Positions 25,861 through 38,587 of a stretch of DNA of 64,000 nucleotides are shown here, in pieces. Under the pieces are notes generated by a model. It did not search any database and had not been told where the DNA came from. It saw nothing but the letters and a program-made list of their open reading frames with translations. Position numbers and translations under genes: made by a program. The first letter of the stretch is position 1, and each line of letters begins with the position of its first letter. The DNA comes from Circinella minor. Lineage: Eukaryota > Mucoromycota > Mucoromycetes > Mucorales > Lichtheimiaceae. Location: NCBI GenBank assembly GCA_016758965.1, contig JAEPRB010000014.1:228047-292046 (forward strand). Direction: 5' to 3'.

Positions 25861-26075
25861 ATTGTATATAATTTTTTTTTCTTTGTTTGATCCCCCATCC
25901 CCTTTATTTATTCTATTTCAACATTGATGCCCCTCCCTCCCCTTATTTTTGTATATTTCTTTATTACCCAATAAGCATATAATCATTGTGTATTATTATC
26001 ATTATATATATATATTGTAAATCAATCATACAATCTACCAACTCTACACAAACAATTTACATACAAATAATTAAA

Positions 26076-26731
26076 TTAAATATTTAACAAAAATGGCTGT
26101 AAAAATTCAACCTTTGACAGCCATAAATTATACCAAACGTGTGCCATGATTGCTCCAATAAAAGTGCCTACTAAGACTTGAGCTAATGTATGATGTCCCA
26201 TCTTGACTCGAGACCATAGTACCAAAAATGTAAATAGATATAAAAAGATAGCAAATAATGTATCTCTATAGACAGTCCGAAAGGTATAATAGGCAAAAAA
26301 AGACATTACTTGACTATGACTGGACGGCATACCAAAAGTATCTTTTTTAGATATACTAGAATCATTCGTTCGTAATGGACGTGGTTGTCGTATTATTCGT
26401 TTTAACCCTTTGGCTACATATGCACAAATCGTGGACCCAATAAATAGGAAAAGTAAATCAATGGAACGGAAATAGACAAGTATGGCTATTGAAAGTGAAA
26501 TGACAATTGGTTGTGCCTATAAAAAAGTGTAGCATTATTATGTGTAAATTTTTTTTAAGTTAGTCAATAATGTGACTGACACATGAGGAAATCAGTAATA
26601 ACAATTATTGAATAACAAAAAGACAATGTAGAAAAAAAAAAGAATGGAATGGAATGGTTTCCCATTGTTTACCAGGTTAATATTATTTAGTTTACCTTGG
26701 ACAAAAAGCGTAATAATGGTCCATTTGCCAT
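26076..26731 (-). CDS. PAP2-family dolichyl-diphosphatase-like enzyme
   Basis: Two exons (26731-26696, 26516-26076) give 158 aa. All three catalytic motifs of the PAP2/phosphatidate phosphatase superfamily are present: KRIIRQPRP (motif 1, residues 51-59), GMPSSHSQ (motif 2, His79) and SRVKMGHH (motif 3, Arg115/His120). The context FGMPSSHSQVMSFFAYY and WSRVKMGHHTLAQVLVG is closest to DOLPP1/Cax4, which hydrolyses dolichyl diphosphate on the lumenal face of the ER to recycle the N-glycosylation carrier. Four to five hydrophobic segments surround the motifs. It is shorter than the ~240 aa usual for the family, lacking extra sequence at both ends; an unrecognised upstream exon is possible. It converges on the GPI-protein gene across 215 bp. 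Confidence 0.85.
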
Positions 26732-28640
26732 TTTTATTTATTTGTTTATAATTATTTGTTGCTCTTCTTTTAAGAACAGATATAAGAAATAGGTGAAGAA
26801 GAAAAAAACAGAATAGAAAAAGAACCAGAAAAAAAAAAGTAGAATTATAAAATAAAAGTGGAGGGTGAAACAGTCTCTGTCTATTGACCTGTTCGTTAGC
26901 CCATTTGCTTCTTTTTATATCTTTATAGGTACGTATCCACAGTGCTATAAATTGATAGGATATGTAGGATACATATCTTCTTCTATTACTCATTCTCTAC
27001 ATATCAAACTAACAGTATCAACTAATGTATCATACTATTGATTAACAAGTGACAGAAAACATATTTATGGTACTTCCACTTATTATTTTCATGAGAATGG
27101 ACTCACAGTAACCATTAATATAATGAAGATGCCGAACAAATAAAGTAAAAAACTCGCTCGATACATCATTTATCCTTTATTTACTATCATACTAAATCAA
27201 TTTATAAATAGTTAATATATATTTTATTGTAAAGTCTAAGTATAGTTCATTGAGGGTACATAAATTGAACGATTGTCATGGATCGAGTTAGTATCCAAGT
27301 TAGTGGTTACACTCAAGTCGTCAGCAATAAGAAAGAGCATGCATCGCTCCCTGTTTTTTTTTTTTTTTAGCTTGTTTTATTGCTAAACATTTCTCCTTGC
27401 GTGTAACTTTCACAAAAGCAAACGATCGTATAATAAGAGAGTACATTGTAAATGAAACTTTAATTAGTAAGTTAATAAGCAATTATTAATACACTAGTTA
27501 TACATTCTTGTGCGTTGGCTAATACTGTATACTATAAAATGTAGCTACTGTATTCAATGTTACATTAAGGGAAAGCTTTGGTATGTTACGTAATAATATA
27601 CCACTTGTATAGTAATTTATATTCAATCCGGTACTTCTTGTTAAACCGGGATGATCTCTCAATTATTTTTTATAATACTGATACGTAAAACAATATCCGG
27701 TGAACTTGCCCGAATTTTAAATAGTTTTATATTTATTTTATTTTACATAATCTACCCTTTAGTAATACAAGACTGCTTAAACGTCATCTCAGCTTTGTCT
27801 ACTGCTTAATTTTTTTGCGCAGTAAATAAGAAAGATACAAATTACTCTTGTCATTAAGAAGAGAGAGCCTGCTACGTAACAAATTGTTAGTAATGATCTT
27901 TCTTTTCTGCATATTTCAAAGTTATATGCCTTTTTCTCCTTCTTTAACTTTTTCATGTACTCACTTTTCAGTATCAAATATATAATTTGTATCTATGTAC
28001 ATTTATACAATTACTCTTCATATTCTATATTATTTACATACTTTGTTGTTAATTACCTACTAATTGATCAAACTGTCAATATTGTATGAATGTTACGTAT
28101 CATTTTTATCACTAAGAGCTAATCCAACAGTAGTAGCTTTATCTATTGTATGCTATATTACAGTATGTTCTAGAGATACCAGATTAATACTCAAAAAGTT
28201 AACCAGATAATGATTTTCACATATGAAGGGTACCATTTTAACCAAATGTTACGTACGTACGTTAAATCAAAAAGAATTAAAGCTATACAAATCTCTATAT
28301 ACTCACTATCAGACTCCCACCACCCCAACAAGACCACCGTAGTAACAAAGGCTATCAAAAGTAGAGTAATAAATTAATTTTATTTTTTTACAAGATATAT
28401 AAAAAAAAGTTGTTATTATAAAAAAACAAACTATTCTCAAATAGATTTCCTTTATCTATGTACATATCATCTACGTATTAAGCATTTTTATATGACTTAT
28501 TTGCATTGTTGCGTTCCCAACTGTAATATTTGCGGTCATCTAAAATCTCCCATTTTAGAAATTCTTTTTAAAAGGAAAATCACGAGAGAAGAAAAAAGAG
28601 AGAGGGAGCGAAACGTGTCGTCTTTTTTCTTGTTTGAAGA

Positions 28641-28674
<34 letters not shown>

Positions 28675-28682
28675 TCAACGAT
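26732..28682. other. Gene-free region holding a dispersed repeat copy
   Basis: No gene is seen. The part from roughly 27.67 to 28.27 kb is a diverged copy of the transposon-like element at 38.6-39.4 kb. An (AAT)n tract at about 28640-28676 sits directly upstream of the Sec22 start codon. Confidence 0.5.
27670..28270 (+). mobile_element. Diverged copy of the 38.6-kb TIR element
   Basis: Collinear similarity to 38588-39300 is visible by eye: ATCCGGTGAACTTGCCCGA against ATCCAGGGAACGTACCCAA; CTGCTTAAACGTCATCTCAG against TTGCTTAAACGTAATCTCAG; and near the far end AAAAAGTTAACC...ACGTACGTACG against CAAAAGTTAAAC...ACGTACGTCG. Terminal repeats are not recognisable in this copy, so it looks like an old, decayed insertion. 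Limits are approximate. Confidence 0.55.
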
Positions 28683-29017
28683 ATGGTAAAAACCACCATT
28701 ATTGCTCGAGTTTCCGATGGGTTGCCATTGGCTGCCAGTATGGATGACGAACAGGTAATACAATAAATAATAATGAACATTTTTTCATCGTTTTTTTTTA
28801 TATTTAATGGAATTATATATATAAATAAAAAATATAGATTGAGACAGAATTGGCAGAATATAAGGGACAAGCTAAAAGTATTTTTAAACGACTCAACGTC
28901 AATTCAGAACCGAGATGTTCTATTGAATCCGGACCTTATGTTTTTCAGTAAGTCAATAAAAAAAGAGAGAAAGTTTCTAATAGGTGTTTTACACGTAAGG
29001 GAGAAAAAAAAAATAGG

Positions 29018-29054
<37 letters not shown>

Positions 29055-29731
29055 CTATTTTAACCCGATTATGCGACTCTTTTAGTTACATTATTGAAGG
29101 AAGTGTATGTCATCTTTGCATTTGTGACAAGTCATATCCTCGTAAATTGGCATTTAGTTACCTTGAAGAATTGGCCAAGGAATTTAATATGAGTTATGGA
29201 AATGAAGCTGAAAAGCCTGGATTACGACCTTATGCATTCGTCAAGTTTGGTAAGTTAATATATATATATATATATATCGTATTTGTATAGGTAGATCAAA
29301 TATAAACTTTTATATTAAACATTAATATTATAGATTCATTTATGCAAAAGACAAAGAAAATTTACCAAGACACACGAACACAAAACAATTTGACAAAGTT
29401 GAATGAGGATTTACAGGATGTAACTCGTATTATGACCAAAAATATGGAAGATCTTTTGTGGCGTGGAGATAGTTTGGATCGTAAGTAGTGGATTGAAAAT
29501 TATATATATGTAAAGAGGAATGGGAGAATATTTTCTAATGAAAAATGCAATATAATTGTTTTTTTAATAGGAATGAGTCATATTTCAGGAGAGTTAAAGG
29601 ACAGTGCTAAAATGTTTAAAGATAAGGCACGCCATCTTAATTTACAAGCACTTTATCGGAAATATGGCCCACCTGCCATTATTGTATCTGTTATCTTAGG
29701 TGTATTGTTGGTTAGGTATTACTTGTTTTAA
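28683..29731 (+). CDS. SEC22: Vesicle R-SNARE Sec22
   Basis: Five exons (28683-28754, 28838-28947, 29086-29249, 29334-29480, 29571-29731) give 217 aa, the usual length. Sec22 drives fusion of ER-Golgi transport vesicles in both directions. The longin domain begins TTIIARVSDGLPLAAS and continues FHYIIEGSVCHLCICD, with the F-H codons split by intron 2, then YPRKLAFSYLEEL and RPYAFVKFDSFMQKTKK. The SNARE helix runs LNEDLQDVTRIMTKNMEDLLWRG...; the zero-layer Arg is in LLWRGDSL. A C-terminal transmembrane anchor (PPAIIVSVILGVLLV) ends the protein. Intron 2 contains a long (TA)n run, and a tempting CAG acceptor ahead of the true TTTTAG was rejected because only the latter restores the longin sequence. 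Confidence 0.96.
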
Positions 29732-30106
29732 AAACAAACATACACATACACACATATATTAATATTACTTTTTTCATTCACTCTCTCCCATTAACAAAAA
29801 GTAAAAAAAAAAAAAAGAGACGATGTATATCTTTTTTTTTTCCCTCTTACTCTTTTTTTTAAATAACAATAATTTTTTTACTCTTCTTTTCCAACAAAAA
29901 AATGTGAAACGTGACTTTTTTAATGCAAAACAGAATTTATTCTGTCAATTTGATTGGAACTTTTTTTGGTTCTCCACTCATTCAAACATCCCTCCCCCCA
30001 GAAAATAGAAAAAAAAAAGTTGTATGAGAGAATGTGAGTTAAAAGGTTTTGGGGGTTCGGTTTATTTTTTATTTTTATTTTTATTTTTTATTTTGAGATT
30101 CCAATC
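29732..30106. other. Sec22-Yak1 intergenic
   Basis: No gene is seen. It holds the Sec22 3' flank and the kinase leader, ending in repeated ATTTTT units immediately before the start codon. Confidence 0.5.
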
Positions 30107-32870
30107 ATGCGTCGACATTTTGAAAAACGAGAATTAACAACACCAACGACTAATTCCCATGGTGATCCACAACAACATCGGTCAAGGCGAAGAAGTTGGA
30201 GTGGGGTATTAAATTGGCGTAATAAATCTAATAAACATAATACCAATACGGATACAGATAGCAACCGAAGTAGTCATAGTAATAAAGATAATAATACTAT
30301 TGGTAATACATCAAGTCAACCACAACAGCAACATAATGTATTAACAGCAACAAACACAGTAACCTCAACATCAACGGATAATTCAATTGATCCATTATCG
30401 CCACCATCTACAATATATTCCGTAGCAACAACAATACAAGGTCAAGATCACTATTCACCACAACATATACATCTTAGTGCATTCCATACACCTTTATCTT
30501 CACCTTCTCCTTATAATTTAGATGATCATCATCATGAGTATCAACAGGAAAAAGAAAACGGAAGACAAGATATTAATAAAAATAAAAAAGTAAAGGTAAT
30601 TTTTACAAAAAATTAATGTGGAATTTGCTAAACAACAAATTAATTTTGTCAAAAAAAATAAAAATTAGCCGATTATTGCCATGACACTATTATTACGGAA
30701 TACATATTTAAAACGAAATCCAGCATTTCGTTATGATTCAACAAAAAATCCAAGACGCGTTCTTACAAAACCAAGTTTGGGTTGTAAAAATAGTAGTTAT
30801 GACAATGAGAATTCGGATTTAATTCTTTATGTCAATTGTGTTTTGGGTGATACATGTTCTGACAGTGGAAATGCGTATGTATTTTTTTCTCTTTAAATAT
30901 AATTACAATGAAAAAAAAAAGTTTTGATTTATGAAGGTTCACAATTTATATAATAGATATGTTGTACGAGAAATGCTTGGATCAGGTACATTTGGTCAAG
31001 TCGTTAAATGTTTGGATGTTTCAACTGGTCAAATGGTTGGTGTAAAAGTAATTAAGAATAAACCGGCATACCTTAAACAGAGCATGATAGAAGTGGATAT
31101 TTTAAAACATGTTTGTATTATATATATATTTTTTTTCTTTTTGTTAGATAACATATATACGTTCACACACAATATATATATAAGTAATATATATCTCATA
31201 CATCCATTTATATACAAATCTAGCTTAACAATGAATGGGATCCAGACGGACAGCATCATATTTTACGACTACTTGATGTATTTACCTATAGACATCATCT
31301 TTGTCTTGTATTTGAGTTATTATCAGTCAATTTATATGAATTAATCAAGCAAAACAAATTTCGTGGATTATCCATTAACTTGGTTCGAGTCTTATCTGCC
31401 CAGATTGTTGACGTATTAATTATTCTCAAGGAAGCAGGAATTATTCATTGTGATTTGAAACCTGAAAATATTTTGTTAAAAAATTTGGAATCGCCTGGTA
31501 TCAAAGTCATTGATTTTGGTTCGGCATGTCATAAATCCAATCGTTTATATACTTATATCCAATCTCGATTTTATCGTTCACCAGAAGTTTTACTCGGTAT
31601 AAAATATACCAATGCAATTGATATGTGGTCATTTGGATGTATAGGTAAAGAAAGAACAAAAAAAATAAGTTTTCTTTTTTTATATATTAACTTTAATTTT
31701 ATTTTTATTTTATTAGTGGCTGAATTATTCTTAGGGTTACCTATTTTTCCGGGTAGTTCAGAATATAATCAATTGTCACGCATAATTGATTCACTTGGGT
31801 AAAAAAAAAAAAAAAAAAGATATTGGAGAGAGAGAGAGAGATAGAGGAGCGGCATAAATGGGACTTTTTTGTGTAACATTCAATCGGTTAATCTTTTTTT
31901 TTTTTAGACCACCTCCTATCTACATGACTGAACAAGGAAGAAATTCAAAACGATTTTTTAATCGTATAGAAAAAGATGGCAGAATTAAATATACCTTAAA
32001 AAGTAGACATCAATACATGGATGATGAAAATAGAAATGAAAAAGTGGGTAAAAAATATTTTGCAACTACAAATATTGAAGAACTTATTTTAAGTTATCCA
32101 ATGCCTCGAAAACATATGAGTGAAAAGGATAGAAGCAAAGGTAAAAAAAAAAAAAATAGATTTATTGTTTATTATTATGAAAAATAATGTATATCTAAAT
32201 TAATATTTGTAAAATAGAAATGAAAAAACGAAAATGTTTAGTTGATTTTTTAAAAAAAATTCTTCAAATTGATCCAATGAAACGAATGACGCCCCATGAA
32301 GCAAAATATCATCCATTTATCACGGGTGATTATGCAACTTTTGCAGCAAATCAAAAAGACCATGGCAATAGTAAAAGACATACTGATAATACCACTATTA
32401 CAGCTACCACTGCAGCCACTACTTCTATAGTTTCTAATAGTAATGGTACCAGCACTCCTAGTAAATCAATATCAAAATCGCATGATGTATCATTACTAGA
32501 AAAACAGCAAGAGCAAGAACAACCCCAAGAACAACAAAAATCAACGGAATTAATAAAACAAGAAGACATGTCGAATTGGTGTATATGTGGAATAGATAAA
32601 GGTCATCAAATATCACCTCAACATAAAACAGAACAATGTCAAGACCAAGAAATTATTAATAAGAATAAAAAAGCGGCAATAAATGAAATGGGTACTCCTC
32701 CTTTATCGCCTGTTGAAACCAATGTTAAAGAAGCTTCTATTGCTGGTATTAGCACAGCTACTAACATTCCTCAATCTAATCGTGGTTCAAGACGTTCATC
32801 AATAGTTGGATTAACAATGACGAATGAAGATAATAATGGGATAAGATATCGACAACCCTCTGTTCAATAA
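30107..32870 (+). CDS. YAK1: Yak1-type DYRK family protein kinase
   Basis: Seven exons (30107-30595, 30669-30874, 30957-31110, 31224-31644, 31717-31798, 31908-32140, 32218-32870) give 745 aa. A ~160-residue Ser/Thr/Asn/Gln-rich N-terminus precedes the conserved Yak1 entry YDNENSDLILYVNCVLG. The kinase domain shows GSGTFGQVVKC (Gly loop, 240-250), VKVIK (Lys262), HCDLKPEN (Asp360), DFGSAC (380-385) and the activation-loop YTYIQSRFYRSPEV with the autophosphorylated Tyr-x-Tyr at 392/394. FRGLS, PIFPGSSEYNQLSRI and MKRMTPHEAKYHPF complete the family fingerprint. Yak1 kinases restrain growth and promote stress responses downstream of PKA/TOR. The C-terminal ~200 residues are disordered and Gln-rich. 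A GSK3 kinase follows in the same orientation 879 bp away. Confidence 0.95.
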
Positions 32871-33749
32871 TAAATAAAAATAAAAATAAAAATAAACAAA
32901 TATATATATATATGTATATATATAAAACAGAAAAAAAAATACGTGTGAAAAGTATAAATATCAGATCATCCGCGGGATTTATCAAATGACCTTTTTTTTT
33001 TCTAGGTGTGACAAATGAACCAGCAGTCGTATTTTTACTCGTGGTGTTCAACCAGAGTGAAAAAAGAAGGGGGGGGGGTGATTGGTTGGTTGGGGGTTGG
33101 GGGGGAACGGGTGTGAATGAGTGAAGAAGTGATGAGAAAGAAGTGAAGTTCTCTCTCTCTCTTCTCTTTTTATTTCTTTATATTATTTTCAAACACACCA
33201 CTTTTTTATTATTAGCACACACTTACCTCACACAATTTTATTATTATTCTTATTCTTTCAATATCAATAATAACTTAAAAAAAAGAAAGCATAAGTTTCC
33301 CTTTTCTTTTTTTTTTTTTTTAATTCGTAATCCAATTTGAATTATTAAAAACAATTAAAAAGTAAGTATCATTTTTCTTTTTTAAACTGTAAATAGGTTT
33401 GGGGCATTTAAAAATATACGTACTTTATTGTTGTAGTTGTAATTAGGTACAAAATTAGATGCTGGCTCAGCATTTTATTTTTTACTCTTATTATTATTAA
33501 ACAGATGCCTTTCCCCCCCCTCTCTCCCTTCTTCACTTCTCTCTCTCCCCTTTTTGCCTCTTTTCCACATATCTTCTCCCTTGTTTTTTTTTATTTTATT
33601 TTTTACACATTCGCGTATTATAATAACAATAATAATTACTTACACATGTTTTAAACTTGAACCTGTAGTCCGAACTCTCTTTATCTCTCTTTTTATCTCT
33701 CTTTCTCTTTCTTTTTTCTTTTTAAAAACACAATAAAAATAATAATAAT
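32871..33749. other. Intergenic between the two kinases
   Basis: No gene is seen. A G-rich stretch (33070-33111, including a run of nine G) follows the Yak1 3' end. The last ~250 bp before the GSK3 start are C/T-rich, with TCTCTCTC strings, as expected of a fungal promoter. Confidence 0.5.
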
Positions 33750-34840
33750 ATGGCGCACGGCCCAATGAGTGGTTTAAAGATAATTGGTAAACGTAAAATA
33801 TTTATATAAAGAATATATATATTCTCTTTCTTTTTTTTTTTTTTTTAAAAAAAAAAAAAGTTGGTCAGTTTATAAGTTTTTTTTTTTTGAATTTTTGAAT
33901 TGTTTTTTTTTAACCCAAAAAGTATTTCTTTCGAATCATTATTATTATTATTATATATAGGTGATGCTGATCCTCTAAAAGTTATCAAGGTAGCAGCCAA
34001 AGATGGTAAAACAGGTCAAGATATTCAACTTCATTATTCTAATCATAAGGTAGCTGGTAATGGATCATTTGGTGTTGTATATCAAGCAAAATTATTACGT
34101 ACAGGTGAAGATGTTGCTATCAAGAAAGTATTGCAGGATAGACGGTTCAAGGTAAATGATTAATAAAATATGATATCCAAAAGTTATCATTGATGTTGTT
34201 ATAATGGAATGGAATTGGTTATTAAAAAAGGAAATATGATGGATATATATATATATATATATGTATGTGTGTATATGTGTTACACATGATCAATTATAAT
34301 AGAACCGAGAATTACAAATCATGCGAAGTGTTTCCCATCCAAATATTGTATCGCTTAAAGCCTATTTCTATAGTCATGGTGATGTAAAGGTTAGTTATAG
34401 TTTTCTTCTCTTCTCCCATATCAGCACCCCCCCCATCTCCCCATCTCCCCATCTTTCTCCTTAATTGATTCTATATAGAAAGAAGGTTATATGTGTATAT
34501 TCATTTTACCAAAAAAAAAAAAATACAATTATATTATATTATTAGAAAGATGAAGTTTATCTTAATTTGGTATTGGAATACGTTCCTGAAACAGTCTATC
34601 GTGCATCTCGTCATTATGCAAAAGCAAAACAAACTATTCCCATTTTGCATGTTAAACTATATACTTATCAATTATTACGTTCACTTGCTTATATTCATTC
34701 TCTTGGAATTTGTCATCGTGATATTAAACCTCAAAATTTGTTATTGGATCCTGCAAGTGGTATACTTAAACTTTGTGATTTTGGAAGGTAAAATAGATCT
34801 ATATATAAATGGGAAAAAAAATTAAGAAAGGGAGAATCTT

Positions 34841-34877
<37 letters not shown>

Positions 34878-35831
34878 TTATTGTTATTATTAATTATCAT
34901 TATATATGTATATGCATATGCTCATTTTTTTTTTAATTTTGATTCTATATAGTGCCAAGGTACTTGTAGCTGGTGAACCTAATGTATCCTATATTTGTTC
35001 AAGATATTATCGAGCTCCTGAATTGATATTTGGAGCAACAAATTATACAGTCAATATTGATATTTGGTCAACAGGATGCGTCATGGCAGAATTGATTCTT
35101 TGTCAACCCATGTTCCCCGGTGAAAGTGGCATTGATCAATTGGTCGAGATTATTAAAGTACTAGGTACTCCTTCTAAAGATCAATTATTAGCTATGAATC
35201 CGAATTATACCGATCACCGATTCCCGCAAATAAAGCCGCATCCATTATCCAAGGTTAGTTTTTTATTTTATTTTTATTTTGTTACTTTAAAGGAGGAGTG
35301 TAAATGAAGGGTTTTTTTTTTCATGTTTCGTATAGATTATTATTATTATTATGTTTTTGTTTATTCATGTGTGTGTGTATGTGTCATAATGATAATAATC
35401 TAACTATATTCTAACTTTATTATTTATGTAGATCTTTAGATCACGGGCAACACCTGAAGCAGTTGAATTTATTAGTCAATTATTGCAATATGCACCTTTG
35501 AAGAGATTAACAGCTATTGATGCAATGGCTCATCCATTCTTTGATGAACTTCGTGATCCAGAAACTCGGTTGTCAAATGGAAAACCATTACCAAGATTAT
35601 TTGATTTCTCTGCTCATGGTAATAAGAAGGGATTCATTTATTTCATATATACGAAAGATTATTATAACTTTTTATTAATTATATTATTATATAGAACTGT
35701 CAATAAAACCAGAACTAATTAATAAATTGGTTCCACCACATATTGAAGCTGAACTCTTATCTCGTGGTATTGATGTTCATAACTTTCAACCATTGTCACC
35801 TTCTGAAATGAAACACAAATCACTGCGTTAA
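33750..35831 (+). CDS. Glycogen synthase kinase 3 (GSK3) homologue
   Basis: Seven exons (33750-33786, 33961-34151, 34303-34389, 34546-34787, 34953-35253, 35432-35618, 35695-35831) give 393 aa. The kinase is complete: [13 protein letters not shown] (45-57), VAIKKV (Lys67), LQDRRFKNREL (the Arg of the priming-phosphate pocket), [25 protein letters not shown] (Asp164), CDFGSAK (Asp183) and [14 protein letters not shown], whose Tyr199 matches the activating Tyr216 of animal GSK3beta. [37 protein letters not shown] and the C-lobe ending IKPEL...VPPHIEAEL also match. Known roles include control of glycogen synthase, transcription factors and morphogenesis. The first exon encodes only 12 residues, and a 174-nt intron with heavy poly-T follows. 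Confidence 0.97.
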
Positions 35832-37291
35832 AAGAAATTCATTTCCTCGTTATATTATAAACAACAACCATAACAACCATAACTACAGCAACTAACCTAC
35901 CAACAATGACATACACACTCTCGCACAAACACATACACACACACACACACACATATATATATAACACAAACTCACATAAATATACAACGAAAACAGAATG
36001 CAATTGATAATATTATATTATATTTTATTATACTATATATATAATGTTCTTTTTTTTTTCTCAAAGATTATTACAAAGAAATCTTCTTTGTTTTTGTTAT
36101 GTATCGTTCTTATTATTTTCGATGTTTAGGATTGGAGTTCTCTCTTTTGGTTTCTCTTTTTTTTCTTTATATATATATATAATATAAATATACTTTTCCC
36201 CCCTTTACTTTAAGCTCTTTTATTACCTATTCACACAATATTCTCTCTTGCCTCTTTATTTTCTTTTTTTTTTTCGTTTTAGCACACATACTCACATACA
36301 CATTTTATTACATACAATACATATTCTTTTTTTTTTTTTTGCTTCTCTATTCTTAAAGTTGATAATATGTAATATAATACAACAAACATATAACTTGGGG
36401 AAAGTTTGAATACAATTCCATTGCACCTAAATCATGTATATATATATATATATACAGCATATCGAAATGATTGAACTCATTTATCAACAAGATATTTCGT
36501 ATTATTTTCATCCGTTTTGTTTGGTTTTTAGACACTTTTAATGAATAAACATGTGTATAAATGTTGAGTAATATACGTAATCTATTTTTTGATAAAGGTT
36601 ATTGCTATTATTGAGACCGACTAATGATGAACCACAAACGTGAAGTATCTTCGATAAAAAAAAGATATAAAAAGACACACGAAAATCCAAATACGTACGG
36701 ACATTGATGGCTGACAATAAGAAGCATTTGTTATAAGATTTGCTACATACATAATATTTCTATGTTCTTACCAAATATATTTATTTTAGTAGAAATATGG
36801 TACTAACTTTACAAAACGAAACAAATGTCTTTTGTTAAATTATCTATGTAGCGTACATATAAAAAACATGGTGGTATATTTTACGTAGAGTCTTAATAAA
36901 TCAGATCATTGTATACGTATGCAGAATTTTTATTAGATTTTATATTAATTAGTTTACGACAGATAAGATAAAGAATCAAAGAAAATAATTAAAATAATGA
37001 GCATCAATTATTGTTGAAAGTTAAAGTAGTAATTCATGCCCATCCGCATATTCATGGAACTTCTTTGTTTCAGGAAAAGCAACGTATTCACGAACACAAT
37101 CAAATGTTATGAATAATTAACTACTGATGAAGGGCAATATACTGGCTTCTTTGTTTTTACGTGCGAAATTTATTTTTTAAGTTAATTAAGTCAATATTAT
37201 ATTTTTGTCTTCATGTATAATCATATATTCATCATCGGCTAGTTACCAAAAGAGGAATTGGTTAAAAAAATGAAACTTTTTAAAGATGATA
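35832..37291. other. Intergenic, GSK3 3' flank and start of duplicated unit A
   Basis: No gene is seen. CA-repeat strings near 35926-35952 and AT tracts follow GSK3. From about 36.6 kb the sequence is matched by a second copy starting near 39.45 kb. Confidence 0.5.
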
Positions 37292-37299
37292 TATAAAAG
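37292..37299 (+). promoter_or_regulatory. TATA box of secreted-protein gene, copy A
   Basis: TATAAAAG lies 144 nt before the start codon. The same octamer lies 145 nt before the start codon in copy B, inside otherwise diverged flanking DNA, which supports a real element. Confidence 0.55.
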
Positions 37300-37435
37300 A
37301 CGAAAAATAATAAGAGGCAAAGGATTTTGATATATACTTATTTTTGTTCTAAGTTACTTTCCTCATCACAACAACAACATTACGTACCAATACTACTGTT
37401 ACTATCATTATTTATTACTTCTACCATATAACAAT

Positions 37436-38063
37436 ATGATTTACACATTACGTTTATCTTTTATTATAACATTTGCTTTTATTTTGTCTCATTATTGTGC
37501 TTATTCATATTGTATTCATAACAAGATGAGTGATGACACAGAATTGTTTGCTATGCAAATTGTTGGTCAAGCTTCATACGCTAATACAGAAAGGTATGTA
37601 AAATCATGATACTAGTTGTCGTTTTATTATTATTATCAACATAGTTATGATGCACCCATATAGCATGTACTAACAATAATTATCTAAAATGCATCATTTA
37701 GTCGTCGTTTTCAACATCGTAATATAAAGCCTGGTACATCCGAGTGCTGTCCTTATAGTAGTAATGACTGTAGTAGAAGAGGAAATAAGAACATGGATGT
37801 GAGAATCGAGGTATGAATCTTATAGTTATAAATATATACTATAGTATAATCAATAATGTACTCTTTTTTTTTTCAACTATAAAATTAATTAATGTATAAT
37901 ATAGCTTTCGTACACAAAGAATGAAGGAAAAACTTCTGGTGATATTTTTTACCCTATTATTCCAGCAGGAGGTTACATTGTTGCCACAGGAACATTTGAT
38001 CAATTTAAATTCGAAAGGTTCGATGCTGATCATAATCTTCTCCATAGACCATTTCTTAATTAA
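37436..38063 (+). CDS. Small secreted protein, tandem copy A
   Basis: Three exons (37436-37593, 37702-37810, 37905-38063) give 141 aa. The first ~24 residues are a signal peptide (LSFIITFAFILSHYCAYS). The mature part has SDDTELFAMQIVGQA, RRFQHRNIKPGTSECCPYSSNDC, a charged variable segment ending exon 2, and a glycine-rich, probably beta-structured exon 3 (FYPIIPAGGYIVATGTFDQF). Four Cys remain after the likely cleavage region. I do not recognise the family. The paralogue at 40381 has the same exon lengths for exons 1 and 2 and the same splice phases; by hand count about 25 of 136 aligned residues differ, ten of them in one block at the end of exon 2. This copy is five residues longer at the C-terminus. 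Small size, secretion and local duplication are typical of secreted effector-like or antagonistic proteins, but no function is shown. Confidence 0.8.
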
Positions 38064-38587
38064 CAAACACCCAGATCAATAATCAGCAAAAGAAAAAAAA
38101 AACTATACACAAGAATAGCAATAAATAGACAAAGTAGCTATATATGTATATCAAAAAAAATCACATTTAACTTAATTTTTTTGTGTTTAATACATATAAA
38201 TAGACAATAGCCTGTAAGCAGCAAATATAAATATCTTATATATTCTAAAGCAAATAAATATAAAAAATCAACATTATTTATATAGGCTCAATTGATTTAA
38301 AAAGCTTATTTTGACAACATCTGTGGTTTGTTTATTCAATAAAAAAGATAACCGACATAGGCCTAATAAAGAAATTGGACAATTCATTAACTTTATTCCA
38401 AACAAAATTCCACTGTTCGCAAATCTTCTACCACTCACTTTATCAACTACGTAAAACCAATGCATTTGTTGTTTAAAATTCCCTTTTAATATGTATGATA
38501 TAAGTCCATATGTTGTCCTTCCATCTAAAACCCTTTAAACATGTTTAAAAACTCTCTTTTATTGAATGAAACATAAAATAATACGTA
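38064..38587. other. 3' flank of copy A
   Basis: No gene is seen. Similarity to the copy-B flank continues to about 38.55 kb and stops just before the left end of the TIR element. Confidence 0.5.

Larger units (their letters stand above)
36600..38550 (+). repeat. Duplicated unit A (~2 kb)
   Basis: This block aligns collinearly with 39.45-41.65 kb. Shared landmarks include TATTGAGAC, ACACGAAAATCC/ACACGGAAATCC, GACAGATAAGATAAAG, the whole secreted-protein gene with its introns and TATA box, and the 3' string ACATCTGTGG-TTTGTTTATTCAATAAAAAA. Exons are far more similar than flanks. Limits are approximate. Confidence 0.8.

Noticed and set aside
26592..26993. Minus-strand 133-codon frame upstream of the PAP2 gene
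   Set aside because: Runs through the PAP2 first exon's intron in another frame and is dominated by Phe/Leu/Lys from A/T runs.
28773..29063. 96-codon plus frame covering Sec22 exon 2
   Set aside because: It reads the exon in the wrong frame and continues through the (TA)n intron.
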